Positions 1 to 11,504 of a DNA stretch of 64,000 bases are shown piece after piece. The notes under the pieces are model-generated. The model saw only the letters and a list, made by a program, of their open reading frames with translations, did not search any database and had not been told where the DNA came from. This DNA is from an uncultured Pelagibacteraceae bacterium (GTDB lineage: Bacteria > Pseudomonadota > Alphaproteobacteria > Pelagibacterales > Pelagibacteraceae): the NCBI GenBank assembly GCA_902632935.1, contig CACPEJ010000003.1, forward strand, positions 1 to 64,000, written 5' to 3'. Positions within the stretch are counted from its first letter, which is position 1. Every line of letters starts with the position of its first letter. Made by a program: the position numbers and the translations under genes.

Positions 1-591
1 GCAAATCTTAAACTAAGTGGTGAAGATAACTCTTTATATTACTTTGACTCAAAAAATAGTGAGGGACATTATGATAAGAGTGGAAAAAGTGTTCGGAAAG
101 CTTTAATGAAAACACCAATTAATGGTGCAAGGCTTTCTTCATCTTTTGGAATGAGAAAACATCCAATTGATGGATTTAATAAAATGCACAGAGGAACAGA
201 CTTTGCTGCGCCAATGGGTACACCTATCATGGCATCTGGTAATGGAGTAATTAAAAAAGCAGGATGGTGTGGTGGAGGTGGTAATTGTGTGGTTATAAAA
301 CATAATTCTACTTATCAAACTGTTTACGCCCACATGTCAAAATTTGCCAAGGGCATCAGAAAAGGAACAAGAGTAAAACAAGGACAGACTATAGGATTTG
401 TTGGGTCTACAGGAAAATCAACCGGACCTCATTTACATTATGAAGTGATCGTCAATGGTAAAAGAATAAATTCTCAAACATTAAAGCTGCCATCAGGGAA
501 AATTTTAAAAGGAGATGAAAGAAAGATTTTTGAAACAAAAAGAATCAAATTGGACGTATTAAAGTCGGAAAAAATAATTGGTCTAAATTAA
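1..591 (+). CDS. M23 family metallopeptidase (LytM domain), 5'-truncated by window edge
   Basis: Frame open from base 1; motifs SSSFGMRKHPIDGFNKMHRGTDFAAPMGTPIMASGNGVI and GPHLHYEV typical of LytM/M23. Confidence 0.9.
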   Translation, partial: ANLKLSGEDNSLYYFDSKNSEGHYDKSGKSVRKALMKTPINGARLSSSFGMRKHPIDGFNKMHRGTDFAAPMGTPIMASGNGVIKKAGWCGGGGNCVVIKHNSTYQTVYAHMSKFAKGIRKGTRVKQGQTIGFVGSTGKSTGPHLHYEVIVNGKRINSQTLKLPSGKILKGDERKIFETKRIKLDVLKSEKIIGLN

Positions 592-1001
592 TTAATTTCT
601 GAATGTTTATCTTCGGCACCATCTTTTTCATTTGATGTAGAGTTTTCTTTTTTTTCTTTATTTTCATTAGTGTCGGCGGTTTCCTCTAAATCCTTATTTC
701 TAAAACTCATCTTTCTTTGAGTCCCTTTCTCATTTAAAATTCTCGTAAAATGATCTGCATGCTGAAAGTAATTTTCTGATAAAATCTTATCCCCAGTTGA
801 TAAGGCTTCCCTAGCTAAGTTGTTATATTTCTCAATTAATTTAGGCGCATTGTGATTATTTCTACCTGGAGATTTTCTTTGAAAATTTTCAGAAGTTGAG
901 AAACTATTAGTAAATTTATTTCTTTCACCATTAGACTTAAAATTTCTATCATTTCTTCGAAAATTGCTTCTTCGTCCGTTGTTGTTTCTAAATGTAACCA
1001 T
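588..1001 (-). CDS. DUF4167-type basic protein
   Basis: Arg/Asn-rich N-terminus followed by KYNNLAREALSTGDKILSENYFQHADHFTRIL, adjacent to prmC-prfA as in other alphaproteobacteria. Confidence 0.75.
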   Translation of the reverse strand: MVTFRNNNGRRSNFRRNDRNFKSNGERNKFTNSFSTSENFQRKSPGRNNHNAPKLIEKYNNLAREALSTGDKILSENYFQHADHFTRILNEKGTQRKMSFRNKDLEETADTNENKEKKENSTSNEKDGAEDKHSEIN

Positions 1002-1005
1002 CTTA

Positions 1006-1845
1006 TTAAGTTTTAATACTTACTATGCAGCGATCATGATTTGATAAATCTTTAACAGTTTTTTTTATATAAAACCCCTTATCACGTAATAGTTTTTTTA
1101 CTTTAATTTTTTGATCAAAACCTATTTCTATTATGAAATGACCACTTCTTTTTATCAGTTCAGAAGATTTGTTTATAACTTTTCTGATTTCTGATAAACC
1201 ATCTAACCCGCCGTCTAATGCTTGTTTAGGCTCAAAACCAATATCTTTTTCCAAACATTTTAAATTACTTTTTTTTATGTAAGGAGGATTAGATACAATT
1301 AAATCATATTTGCCTGTATTGAAATTGTCAATATTTGATTTAAATAATCTCAATCTATTATTTAACCTCAATTTGTAACCATTAACCTTACTTATTTGCA
1401 ATGATTTATCGCTTATATCAATGCCAGTTCCAATTAAATTTTTCTTTTCTTTCAAAATTGACATTAAAATACAACCAGACCCAATTCCAATATCTAATAT
1501 TTGCAGCCTGTTTTTATTTTTTATTAATTTAAGAGCTTGTTCAATCAAGATTTCAGTATCTGGTCTTGGTATTAATACATTATTGTTTACGATAAACTCA
1601 TATTTCCAAAAATCTTTTTTTTTTATGATTTGGGCTATCGGCTTACTTTTAGCTCTTTCTTGAATTAAATTGTCAAAGTAGTCAAGATCCTTTTTTTTAA
1701 TTTCTTTATGTAAATTTAAGATTATAAATTTTTTATTCTTTCTAATTGCTTGTGACATTAAAATTTCACTATCTAGTTTTGCTGATATGATATTATGATC
1801 TATTAAAATTGATTGTCCTTTTTTTAATGCACTCTGTATATCCAT
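1006..1845 (-). CDS. prmC: Peptide chain release factor N5-glutamine methyltransferase PrmC
   Basis: IGSGCI and NPPY motifs; next to prfA. Confidence 0.92.
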   Translation of the reverse strand: MDIQSALKKGQSILIDHNIISAKLDSEILMSQAIRKNKKFIILNLHKEIKKKDLDYFDNLIQERAKSKPIAQIIKKKDFWKYEFIVNNNVLIPRPDTEILIEQALKLIKNKNRLQILDIGIGSGCILMSILKEKKNLIGTGIDISDKSLQISKVNGYKLRLNNRLRLFKSNIDNFNTGKYDLIVSNPPYIKKSNLKCLEKDIGFEPKQALDGGLDGLSEIRKVINKSSELIKRSGHFIIEIGFDQKIKVKKLLRDKGFYIKKTVKDLSNHDRCIVSIKT

Positions 1846-1848
1846 AAT

Positions 1849-2919
1849 TTAAAGTTTGCTCAAACTTTCCTCTTGTGCTTTTAAAGATAAAGACTCAATT
1901 ATTTCATCAAATGCTTCTCCCTCCAAAAATTCTTCCAACTTATGTAAGGTTAGATTGATTCTATGGTCTGTGACTCTTCCTTGTGGAAAATTATAAGTTC
2001 TAATTCTTTCAGATCTATCTCCGGTGCCAATCTTACTTTTTCTATCCGCTGATCTTTCTTGATCTATTCTGTTTCTCTCTAACTCATATAATCTTGCTCT
2101 CAATATTTTCATTCCCTTTGCCTTATTTTTATGTTGAGATTTTTCATCTTGCTGTGAAACACTCAAACCAGAAGGTATATGAGTTATTCTTACTGCACTA
2201 TCAGTTGTATTAACAGATTGACCACCAGGACCACCCGCTCTGAAAACATCAATTCTTAAATCTGTCTCATTTATTTTTAAATCAACCTCTTCTGCCTCAG
2301 GTAACACAGCAACGGTTGCAGCTGAAGTGTGAACTCTACCTTGAGTTTCTGTATCTGGGACTCTTTGAACTCTGTGTACACCACTTTCATATTTTAAAGT
2401 TGAATAGATGTTGTTACCCTTAATAGACGCTATAACTTCTTTTAATCCACCTGCATCACTTCTAGAAATAGATATTAATTCCAGAGACCATTTTTTTTTA
2501 TTACAAACTTTTTCGTACATTTTGAATAAATCACCTGCAAATAAACTTGCTTCTAAACCACCGGTTCCAGCTCTTATCTCTATAATAGCATTTTTTTTAT
2601 CAGCCTCATCTTTTGGTAGTAAAAATAATTTTAATTTCTTTTCATTTTTTTCAAATTGTGAGTTTAGCTCACTTAATTCAGTATGAGCCATCTTCGTTAA
2701 CTCCTCATCAGAATTTTTATCATTTAGAATTTTTTCTAGTTCAATTTTTTCATTTTTATATGAAGCATATTTCTTTGCGCTATAAACAATTTCATTTAAA
2801 TCAGAATACTCTTTTGATTTTTCTGCAAACAATTTCTTGTCTACATTTCCTGATGCTAAATCTTTTTCTAGAGAAGAATGTCGAGTAATTAATTCCTCGA
2901 TAGTTTTTTCTGGTATCAT
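1849..2919 (-). CDS. prfA: Peptide chain release factor 1
   Basis: [25 protein letters not shown] containing the GGQ motif. Confidence 0.96.
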   Translation of the reverse strand: MIPEKTIEELITRHSSLEKDLASGNVDKKLFAEKSKEYSDLNEIVYSAKKYASYKNEKIELEKILNDKNSDEELTKMAHTELSELNSQFEKNEKKLKLFLLPKDEADKKNAIIEIRAGTGGLEASLFAGDLFKMYEKVCNKKKWSLELISISRSDAGGLKEVIASIKGNNIYSTLKYESGVHRVQRVPDTETQGRVHTSAATVAVLPEAEEVDLKINETDLRIDVFRAGGPGGQSVNTTDSAVRITHIPSGLSVSQQDEKSQHKNKAKGMKILRARLYELERNRIDQERSADRKSKIGTGDRSERIRTYNFPQGRVTDHRINLTLHKLEEFLEGEAFDEIIESLSLKAQEESLSKL

Positions 2920-4019
2920 TTTAAATTATTTTCTAATTCGGAAGCTTTCTTTTCAACTTCATCAATCACTCTAGTTATGATTTCATCTGTCATTACTTTT
3001 TCACTTTGAACACCAGAGAGGTAAAGCATATTACTTCCTTTTTGCCCACCTGTTATTCCTACATCTGTCATCGCAGCCTCCCCAGGACCATTAACAACAC
3101 ATCCGATAATTGATAGAGTGATTGGCGTCTTGATATGTGATAATTTTTCCTCTAAGACCCTTACTGTATCAATTACTTGAAAACCTTGTCTTGCACAGGA
3201 TGGACAGGAAATAATCTTTACTCCTCTATTTCTAAGACTCAATGATTTGAGTATCTCATTCCCAATCGCCACCTCTTTTACTGGATCATCAGAAAGAGAT
3301 ACCCTAATTGTATCTCCAATTCCTTCTTTAAGGAGAATTCCTAAGCCAATCGAGGATTTAATACTCCCTGCAATAAAACTACCAGCTTCAGTGATTCCTA
3401 AGTGAAGTGGATAATCTATTTTCTTTGAAAGTTGACGATAAGCCTCTACAGACAGAAAGACGTCAGAAGATTTTACGCTTACCTTTAAATTTGAAAAATC
3501 CATATCCTCTAGAATTTCAATATTTCTTGTTGCACTTTCTACCAATGCCTCTGGACAAGGTTCTTTAAATCTTTCTAGTATATCTTTCTCTAATGAACCA
3601 GCATTAACTCCTACTCTGATTGAGCAATTATTATCTCGAGCAGATTTAATTACTTCAACAATTTTTTTTTTATCTCCAATATTTCCAGGATTAATTCTCA
3701 AACAACTCGCTCCATTTTCTGCAGCTTCAATTGCTCTCTTGTAATGAAAATGTATATCTGCAACTATTGGAATACTAACATGTTTTGTAATTTCTTTAAG
3801 CGCTTTAGATGACGACTCATCAGGACAAGAAACTCTAACAATGTCAGCTCCTTCAGATTGTATTTCTTGAATTTGTTTAATTGTACTCTTAACATCTGAT
3901 GTTAAGGTATTGGTCATTGATTGCACAGTTATAGGATTTTCACCCCCAACTTTTACATTACCTACATTTATAGTTTTGGTCTTTCGTCTTTTAATATCTC
4001 TAAAAGGTCTGATGCTCAT
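2916..4019 (-). CDS. ispG: 4-hydroxy-3-methylbut-2-enyl diphosphate synthase (flavodoxin)
   Basis: IspG motifs [26 protein letters not shown]. Confidence 0.96.
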   Translation of the reverse strand: MSIRPFRDIKRRKTKTINVGNVKVGGENPITVQSMTNTLTSDVKSTIKQIQEIQSEGADIVRVSCPDESSSKALKEITKHVSIPIVADIHFHYKRAIEAAENGASCLRINPGNIGDKKKIVEVIKSARDNNCSIRVGVNAGSLEKDILERFKEPCPEALVESATRNIEILEDMDFSNLKVSVKSSDVFLSVEAYRQLSKKIDYPLHLGITEAGSFIAGSIKSSIGLGILLKEGIGDTIRVSLSDDPVKEVAIGNEILKSLSLRNRGVKIISCPSCARQGFQVIDTVRVLEEKLSHIKTPITLSIIGCVVNGPGEAAMTDVGITGGQKGSNMLYLSGVQSEKVMTDEIITRVIDEVEKKASELENNLK

Positions 4020-4022
4020 TTT

Positions 4023-5237
4023 TTATTCTTGTAATTTAAATTCTTTATGTAAAGTAATTATAGCTTTTTTAGCATCTTTTTTATTAATCAAAACAGATAT
4101 TTTAATTTCAGATGTTGATATAACTTGAATGTTAATTTTTTTATTTGCTAAAGCTTGAAACATTCTAAAGGTAACACCAGGAGTTGTTATCATTCCAACG
4201 CCAATTATTGATATTTTAGAAACACCTTTTTGGAATAACACTTTTTTAAATTTTATACTTTTGTTTTCTTGAATTATCTTTTTTGTTTTGTTGAGATCTT
4301 CAGCTTTAATCGTAAAAGTTAAATCAGTTTCTTTTCCATTCTGTGAAATATTTTGTACCACCATATCAACGTTAATAGAATTGATTGATAGTGGTTTAAA
4401 AATTGATGCTGCCACGCCCGGTCTATCTTTTACACCAACTAAAGTAACTTTTGCATCATTATGCGTTGAGGAAATTCCTGTAATAATTCTATTATTATTT
4501 AAATTTGTTCTTTTTGTAATTAATGTTCCAGGTTTTTTTATAAATGATGATTTTACCTCAACATTAATTCTATTTAATCGTGCATCTTGAATTGAAACAG
4601 GCTGCATAACTTTAGCACCCAAAGATGCCATTTCTAACATTTCCTCATAAGAAATTACTTTAATTTTTTTTGCTTTTTTTAATTTATTTGGATCTGTGGT
4701 GTATACGCCTTCTACATCTGTATAAATAATACATCTCTGTGCTTTAAAGGACTTAGCAATCATAATTGCACTTGCATCTGAACCTCCTCTACCTATCGTG
4801 GTTACTCTCTCGTTCATATTTATCCCTTGAAAGCCGGTGATAATAGGAATCCCTCCCTCTTTAAGGAATCTTAATAATTTTTTTTTATTCACTTGTTGAA
4901 TTCTTGAATTTGTGTAAGGACCATTGGTAAAAATCGGTATTTGCCAACCTAGCCAAGATCTTGATTTGAAACCTTTATGGTTTAATCTTCCAGCTATCAA
5001 GGAGCATACGACCTGCTCACCTGAAGATACTAAAACATCAAATTCGGAGTCTATGAAATTGTTACTAATCTGTTTTGATTTTTTGATCAAATCATTTGTC
5101 ACACCGCTCATAGCTGAAGAAACAACTATTACTTTGTTTTTTTTCTTTTTATGTTCAATGATAATATCAGTAACTTTTTTAATTTTTTCAATTGTACCCA
5201 CTGATGTTCCACCAAATTTTAATACTACAATTTTCAT
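4023..5237 (-). CDS. lysC: Aspartate kinase
   Basis: VLKFGGTSVG N-terminus and two ACT-type C-terminal domains. Confidence 0.95.
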   Translation of the reverse strand: MKIVVLKFGGTSVGTIEKIKKVTDIIIEHKKKKNKVIVVSSAMSGVTNDLIKKSKQISNNFIDSEFDVLVSSGEQVVCSLIAGRLNHKGFKSRSWLGWQIPIFTNGPYTNSRIQQVNKKKLLRFLKEGGIPIITGFQGINMNERVTTIGRGGSDASAIMIAKSFKAQRCIIYTDVEGVYTTDPNKLKKAKKIKVISYEEMLEMASLGAKVMQPVSIQDARLNRINVEVKSSFIKKPGTLITKRTNLNNNRIITGISSTHNDAKVTLVGVKDRPGVAASIFKPLSINSINVDMVVQNISQNGKETDLTFTIKAEDLNKTKKIIQENKSIKFKKVLFQKGVSKISIIGVGMITTPGVTFRMFQALANKKINIQVISTSEIKISVLINKKDAKKAIITLHKEFKLQE

Positions 5238-5300
5238 GATAAATATTTTTAATTAAAATTTATTGATTAAATACATCTTCAATATATTGTTAATCTTGTA

Positions 5301-6029
5301 ATGAAAACTAGCACAATAAATAAAAAAGAAATAGAGAAATTTTCTAGAATCGCAGAAGAATGGTGGGATCCTACTGGTAAATTTAAACCATTACATAAAT
5401 TTAATCCTATTAGAATTTCATATATAAAAGAAAAAATAATTAGTAGTTTTAAACTTGAAAATTCAGATAAGCCATTACAAAAAATTAGATTATTAGATAT
5501 TGGGTGTGGCGGTGGTTTACTATCAGAACCTATGAGCAGATTAGGAGCAGAAGTAACTGGCATAGATGCGTCAGAAAAAAATATACAAGTTGCAAAACTT
5601 CATGCAAAAAAGAATAATTTAAAAATTAATTATCTAACTGCCTCACCAGAAAATTTAAAAATAGATAGAAAATTTGACGTAATTTTGAATATGGAAATTA
5701 TTGAACATGTTGAAGATGTTGATATTTTTTTAAAATCATGTTCATCACTATTAAAAAAAGAGGGTATAATGTTTGTTGCAACAATAAACAAAACTTTAAA
5801 ATCTTATCTATTTGCAATAATAGGTGCAGAGTATATTTTAAGATGGCTACCTATTGGGACACACGAATGGGATAAATTTATAGATCCCAATGATTTAATT
5901 AAAATTTCTAAAAAATATAATCTTCAATTACAAAATCTAGACGGAATGAAATTTAATATTATTACCGACAAATGGTCTATAAGCTCAGATAAATCCATTA
6001 ATTATATTGGAAAATTTAATAAAGTTTAA
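5301..6029 (+). CDS. ubiG: Ubiquinone biosynthesis O-methyltransferase
   Basis: EEWWDPTGKFKPLHKFNPIR and LDIGCGGGLLSEPMSRLGAEVTGID. Confidence 0.95.
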   Translation: MKTSTINKKEIEKFSRIAEEWWDPTGKFKPLHKFNPIRISYIKEKIISSFKLENSDKPLQKIRLLDIGCGGGLLSEPMSRLGAEVTGIDASEKNIQVAKLHAKKNNLKINYLTASPENLKIDRKFDVILNMEIIEHVEDVDIFLKSCSSLLKKEGIMFVATINKTLKSYLFAIIGAEYILRWLPIGTHEWDKFIDPNDLIKISKKYNLQLQNLDGMKFNIITDKWSISSDKSINYIGKFNKV

Positions 6030-6454
6030 TTACTCTTATCTTCAATCCATGGTATCATTTCAGCTTCAACTCCTTCTTCCTTAAGTTCTTGAATTTCATT
6101 TTTTGTAGCTGAGCCATAAATACCTTTTTTCTTATTTTTTTTATTATAGTGTAACGATCTTGCTTCGTAAGCAAAATTTTCACCCACATAATCAAAATTA
6201 CTTTTGATAAATTTTTGATACTCTTTAATCTTATTTTTTATCTCATTTAATTTCATGTTCTTTTTTTCAAGATTATCTATGCTATTTCTATTTATTAATT
6301 GAGGAGCCATTAAAGTTTTTTCAACTTTTTGAGAATTACATTTATGGCAATTTAAAAAATTTTTACTTTTGAGTTTTTCATACTCTTTAGATGAAGCAAA
6401 CCAACTATCAAATAAAAAATCACAATTTTTGCAAATCAACTTATATTTGATCAT
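6026..6454 (-). CDS. DUF1178 family protein
   Basis: MIKYKLICKNCDFLFDSWFASS N-terminus with CxxC pairs. Confidence 0.85.
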   Translation of the reverse strand: MIKYKLICKNCDFLFDSWFASSKEYEKLKSKNFLNCHKCNSQKVEKTLMAPQLINRNSIDNLEKKNMKLNEIKNKIKEYQKFIKSNFDYVGENFAYEARSLHYNKKNKKKGIYGSATKNEIQELKEEGVEAEMIPWIEDKSN

Positions 6455-6498
6455 GATAATTATTTAGTAATAGTTCTATAAATTTCAATAGAACAAAT

Positions 6499-7800
6499 CT
6501 AACTTCGATAATCTCCATTAATCTCAATGTATTTTTTTGTCAAATCCATGGTGTAAACTTTGAAACTTTTGGAACCACATGAGATATCAACATTAATATC
6601 AATGCTATCACTTTTCATATATTCGGATACTTCATCCTCATTATAATTAGAATTCAGCTTTCCATTGGAAACAACATTTATCTCACCAAATTTAATAGAC
6701 AATTTTTCATGTTTAATTTGTACACCTGCTTTTCCTATTGCCATAACCACTCTTCCCCAATTGGCATCTTCGCCTGAGATAGCTGTTTTTACTAAAGGTG
6801 AATTTGCAATTGAGAAAGCTATTTTTTTTGCATCATCTTCATTTTTGCACCCCTGGATATTGATAGTTATAAATTTTGAAGCACCTTCACCATCAGCTAC
6901 AACTCTTTTAGCCAAATTTAATAAAACCTTATTTAAAGCGATATCAAAATTTTTAATTTTTTCATCATTAGCATTTTTAATTTTAGGATGTTTTGATTTA
7001 CCTGTTGAAAAAATTGAAACCATATCATTAGTGCTAGTATCACTATCACAGCTGATAGCGTTAAAAGTGTTAGAAATATTTTTCTTTAAAAGTTTTTTAA
7101 GTATATCATTTGGTAAATCAGCATCAGTAAAAATATATGCTAAGGTTGTAGCCATATCAGGTTGTATCATGCCTGAGCCTTTAGCAACCCCAAATATCTT
7201 TATATCACTTCCACCAATTGAACATTCCTCCATTGCCATTTTAGGCTGAGTGTCGGTAGTCATTATCCCTAATGCGGACTTCATCCAGATATACTTGTTT
7301 TGTGTATATTTTATTTTTTCAATTAGTTCAGGAATTTTAATAATTATTTTTTCCTCAGGAAAAATCTCACCAATAGTTCCGGTACATCCAAATATTATTT
7401 CCTTTGAATTAATTTTTTTTGGTTGATCTTCATCCTCTTTCTGTTTTTGTGTTAATTTTTGAGAGATAATTTCTGCAATTTTTTCGAGACTTTTATAACC
7501 TTGTTTTCCAGTGAAACAATTAGCATTTCTTGTGTTCACTATTAATGAAAAAATTTTTTTAGCTTTTTGATTTAAGTTCCATTTTATATTTTCAGAAATT
7601 ATTTTGGATTGGGTATAAACAGATGCATAGTTAACTCCATCTCTAAAATAAAACATGACTAAATCATCTCGAGAACTATTATATAAGTCAGCACTAATCG
7701 TAGAAATTGCTACACCATCAATATGATCAAGATCTTGAAATTCGTTTAATCTCTTGCTTTTTGATTTAGATGATAGAAAATTTGTTAAATTAATACCCAT
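6499..7800 (-). CDS. argJ: Bifunctional glutamate N-acetyltransferase / N-acetylglutamate synthase
   Basis: ArgJ motifs KGSGMIQPDMATTLAY, CDSDTSTNDMV. Confidence 0.95.
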   Translation of the reverse strand: MGINLTNFLSSKSKSKRLNEFQDLDHIDGVAISTISADLYNSSRDDLVMFYFRDGVNYASVYTQSKIISENIKWNLNQKAKKIFSLIVNTRNANCFTGKQGYKSLEKIAEIISQKLTQKQKEDEDQPKKINSKEIIFGCTGTIGEIFPEEKIIIKIPELIEKIKYTQNKYIWMKSALGIMTTDTQPKMAMEECSIGGSDIKIFGVAKGSGMIQPDMATTLAYIFTDADLPNDILKKLLKKNISNTFNAISCDSDTSTNDMVSIFSTGKSKHPKIKNANDEKIKNFDIALNKVLLNLAKRVVADGEGASKFITINIQGCKNEDDAKKIAFSIANSPLVKTAISGEDANWGRVVMAIGKAGVQIKHEKLSIKFGEINVVSNGKLNSNYNEDEVSEYMKSDSIDINVDISCGSKSFKVYTMDLTKKYIEINGDYRS

Positions 7801-7865
7801 TCTATTTAAAATAATTATTTAATGATTATATAAATGGTTATAAGTAAATAATAAATCAAAAACTG

Positions 7866-10412
7866 ATGCTAAATCCACTTAACTTTTTCTCAAAACTAAT
7901 TAAATCCAATAATCAAAGAGAACTTGATAGAATTGCTAAAATTGTAAACAAAATTAATTTATTAGAAGAAGAAATCAAAAATTTAAAAGATGAGGACTTT
8001 CCAAACAAAACTATCGAATTAAAAGAAAAAGTTAAAAAAGGAGAAAAAATTGAGCAGATATTGCCTGAGGCTTTTGCGGTAGTCAGGGAGGCCTCAAAAA
8101 GAAAAAGAGGAGAAAGACATTTCGATGTACAGTTAATAGGCGGAATAGTCCTACAAGAATCTAAAATTGCTGAAATGAAAACTGGTGAAGGAAAAACGCT
8201 TACTATTACTCTTGCGGCATATCTTAATGCTCTTTATGAAAAAGGGGTTCATATCGTAACTGTAAATGATTACCTCGCTAAAAGAGATTCTCAAGAAATG
8301 GGTGAGATTTATAACTTTTTAGGATTAACATCTGGTTACATAAACAATGATCAAGACGACTCTCAAAGAAAGCGAAATTATAATTGTGATATTACTTATG
8401 CAACTAATAGTGAATTAGGTTTTGATTATTTACGAGATAATATGAAATTTTCAAAAGATGAAATGGTACAAAGGGAACACTTTTTTGCTATAGTTGATGA
8501 AATAGACTCCTGTCTAATTGATGAAGCCAGAACACCATTGATTATTTCTGGAGCAGCAGAGGATAGAACAACCCAATATTTGGCTATAGATAAATTAATC
8601 AGATTTTTAAAAGAAAAAGACTACGAGGTTGATGAAAAGGACAAAAATGTACTTTTGACCAATGATGGAATAAACAATATTGAAAAAATTTTTTCAAATG
8701 CAGGAATTTTAAAAAATAATAACTTTTATGATCCTGAAAACTTAAGTTTGGTTCATCATGTAAATCAAGCTTTACGAGCAAATCATTTATTTCAAAAAGG
8801 TAAAGATTACATCATTCAAGATGATGAGTTGAAAATTATAGATGAATTAACCGGTAGAATTCTTGAAGGAAGAAGATTTGGTGATGGGCTTCATCAAGCC
8901 TTGGAAGCAAAAGAAAGAATTCCCATAAAAGTTGAAAATCAAACTTTAGCTTCAATTACTTATCAAAATTATTTTAAATTATATGATAAGATTTCTGGTT
9001 GTACTGGAACAGCAGTAACAGAATCTCAAGAATTTTACGAAATATATAATCTTCCAGTGGTTGTTATTCCAACTAATAAAAAAATGATAAGAAATGATTT
9101 TAATGACCAAATATTTAGAACAGAGACTGAAAAAAATGATGCTATTATAAGAAAGATAAAAGAGTGCCATCAAAAAGGTCAACCTTTATTGGTGTTTACC
9201 TCTAGTATTAACAAATCTGAAATATATTCAAATCTATTAAACAAAGAGAGTATTAAACATGAAGTACTTAATGCTAAAAATCATGAAAATGAAGCTAAAA
9301 TAATCGCAAACGCTGGCAAAGAAAATTCTGTAATTATAACTACCAGTATTTCTGGTAGAGGAGTAGACATTCAGCTTGGTGGAAAGAAAGGCTCAATGCC
9401 AGATGAAGAATTAAAGTTGAATAAAGAAAAAATTAAATCACTTGGTGGATTATTTGTAATTGGAACTGAAAGAATGGAGTCTCGAAGAGTTGACAATCAA
9501 GCAAGAGGTAGATCAGGACGTCAAGGTGATGAGGGAAATTCAATCTTTTATGTAAGTCTTGAAGATGATTTAATGAGAATTTTTGGATCAGACTCAATGA
9601 ATAATATATTACAAAAACTTGGTCTTAAAGATGGAGAAAGTATTGATCATCCTTGGATAAATAAAGCTTTAGAGAGAGCCCAGCAAAAGGTAGAGGCTCG
9701 AAATTTTGACGTAAGAAAAACATTAATTAAATTCGATAACGTTTTAAATGACCAAAGAAATGTAATCTTTAGTCAAAGAGAAGATGCCATGAATAGTGAC
9801 ACAATTTTTGATTATTCTAATAGTTTTTTAAACGAAATAATTGATGACCTTATTAGACTTAAAATAAAGAAAAAGTCCAATCCTAAAAGCACTGATTTCG
9901 AAAATAAACTTAAATCAATTTTAGGTAAGAATTTTATATATTCATACCTAGAGGAACTTACAAATTGTAGTGATAAAGAATTAAGGGAGTCATTAAATAA
10001 GAAATTTCAAGACTCCAGGGAGGGAAGAATAAAATTGTTAGGTAAAGATCAATCACAGGATATAGAAAAAAGAATTTTTTTACAAACTATTGATATAAAC
10101 TGGAAATCCCACATTCAGTATTTGGAACAACTTAGACAAGTTATCGGGTTAAGATCTTACGGTCAAAGAGATCCTTTAGTGGAATATAAAAAAGAAGCAT
10201 TTCACTTGTTTGAAAGTTTGTTAAGTAGATTGAAACTAGATTTTACAACAATATTAATGAATCTAACTTTAGTTCAATCATCAACTAAAAACCTAGATAA
10301 TGATGAAAAGAAAGAGAATTATAAAAAAGCATTTGATAAAAAAATAAGTAGAAACGAACCTTGCCCGTGTGGTTCTGGTAAGAAATATAAGCGATGTTGT
10401 GGAGCTTTATAA
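7866..10412 (+). CDS. secA: Preprotein translocase ATPase SecA
   Basis: MKTGEGKT Walker A, DEIDS, C-terminal zinc motif CPCGSGKKYKRCCG. Confidence 0.98.
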   Translation: MLNPLNFFSKLIKSNNQRELDRIAKIVNKINLLEEEIKNLKDEDFPNKTIELKEKVKKGEKIEQILPEAFAVVREASKRKRGERHFDVQLIGGIVLQESKIAEMKTGEGKTLTITLAAYLNALYEKGVHIVTVNDYLAKRDSQEMGEIYNFLGLTSGYINNDQDDSQRKRNYNCDITYATNSELGFDYLRDNMKFSKDEMVQREHFFAIVDEIDSCLIDEARTPLIISGAAEDRTTQYLAIDKLIRFLKEKDYEVDEKDKNVLLTNDGINNIEKIFSNAGILKNNNFYDPENLSLVHHVNQALRANHLFQKGKDYIIQDDELKIIDELTGRILEGRRFGDGLHQALEAKERIPIKVENQTLASITYQNYFKLYDKISGCTGTAVTESQEFYEIYNLPVVVIPTNKKMIRNDFNDQIFRTETEKNDAIIRKIKECHQKGQPLLVFTSSINKSEIYSNLLNKESIKHEVLNAKNHENEAKIIANAGKENSVIITTSISGRGVDIQLGGKKGSMPDEELKLNKEKIKSLGGLFVIGTERMESRRVDNQARGRSGRQGDEGNSIFYVSLEDDLMRIFGSDSMNNILQKLGLKDGESIDHPWINKALERAQQKVEARNFDVRKTLIKFDNVLNDQRNVIFSQREDAMNSDTIFDYSNSFLNEIIDDLIRLKIKKKSNPKSTDFENKLKSILGKNFIYSYLEELTNCSDKELRESLNKKFQDSREGRIKLLGKDQSQDIEKRIFLQTIDINWKSHIQYLEQLRQVIGLRSYGQRDPLVEYKKEAFHLFESLLSRLKLDFTTILMNLTLVQSSTKNLDNDEKKENYKKAFDKKISRNEPCPCGSGKKYKRCCGAL

Positions 10413-11504
10413 AAAGTAAAGAATCAATCCTATAACAAAAATTGTAAGTCCAGCACCTACAACAAATATTTTTTTGGATTTTAAAAAGTGATTAAAATTA
10501 CTTTTTTCTAAATTTAGCGAACTTAATTCATTTAAATTACTCATAAATCCTTTACTTCTACCTATTTTTAAAAATTTATTTTTTCTACCATCAAATATTT
10601 CCTCTGGGGACATTTGTTTAAAATTTTCTAAATTTTTATTTAAAGCATTTCTAACATTTTCTAGTATCAAATCTTTGTCTCTATGCGCACCTCCAGATGG
10701 CTCTGGTATAATTTCATCTATTATCTCAAGCTCTAGTAAATCTTTAGCCGAAAGCTTCATTGCTTTAGCTGCATCTAGCATTTTTTTTGGATCTCGCCAT
10801 AAAATTGTTGCACATCCCTCAGGAGAAATAACTGAGTAAATTGCATTTTCTAACATTAAAACTTTATTAGATGATGCAAGAGCGATTGCACCTCCGGAGC
10901 CACCTTCCCCAATAACAATTGCAATCGTTGGAACTTTTAATTTCATACAACATTCTATTGATTTTGCGATGGCCTCTGCCTGACCTCTTTCCTCTGCACC
11001 AACACCAGGATAAGCGCCCGGAGTATCAATAAATGATATGATTGGTATATTAAATTTATCAGCCAGCTGCATTAGTCGAATAGTCTTTCTGTAACCTTCT
11101 GGTCTCATCATGCCAAAATTTCTTTTGATTCTTGAATCTAAATCCTCTCCTTTTTCCTGTCCAATAACTAAAACTGATAAACCATTAAACCTCGCAAACC
11201 CACAAAGCACTGAAAGATCCTCGCCATAAAAACGATCCCCTGATAAAGGGATGAAATCTTCAAACAAATTATCTATAAAAAATTTTGACTTCGGCCTATC
11301 CTCATGTCTAGCTACCATTGTAGTTTGCCAAGGATCTAAGTTTGCATATACCATTTTTAATTTTTCATCTAACTCGTCTTGTATCTGAGAAATTTTTTGT
11401 GTATCTACTTCTGAAAGTCCACTTTGATTATATGGATCTTTAAGTTTATCTAATTCATCTTCTAAATTCTTTATATCACTTTCAAAGTTTAGATAATTTT
11501 TCAT
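10407..11504 (-). CDS. accA: Acetyl-CoA carboxylase carboxyltransferase alpha subunit with extra C-terminal hydrophobic tail
   Basis: GEGGSGGAIALA and DTPGAYPGVGAEERGQ; tail KKIFVVGAGLTIFVIGLILYFL. Confidence 0.95.
   Translation of the reverse strand: MKNYLNFESDIKNLEDELDKLKDPYNQSGLSEVDTQKISQIQDELDEKLKMVYANLDPWQTTMVARHEDRPKSKFFIDNLFEDFIPLSGDRFYGEDLSVLCGFARFNGLSVLVIGQEKGEDLDSRIKRNFGMMRPEGYRKTIRLMQLADKFNIPIISFIDTPGAYPGVGAEERGQAEAIAKSIECCMKLKVPTIAIVIGEGGSGGAIALASSNKVLMLENAIYSVISPEGCATILWRDPKKMLDAAKAMKLSAKDLLELEIIDEIIPEPSGGAHRDKDLILENVRNALNKNLENFKQMSPEEIFDGRKNKFLKIGRSKGFMSNLNELSSLNLEKSNFNHFLKSKKIFVVGAGLTIFVIGLILYFL

Noticed and set aside
6665-7249. 194-aa plus-strand ORF and similar antisense ORFs (e.g. 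1421-1663, 2408-2686, 28708-29106)
   Set aside because: Antisense to well-supported genes (argJ, prmC, prfA, rpsA) with low-complexity translations.
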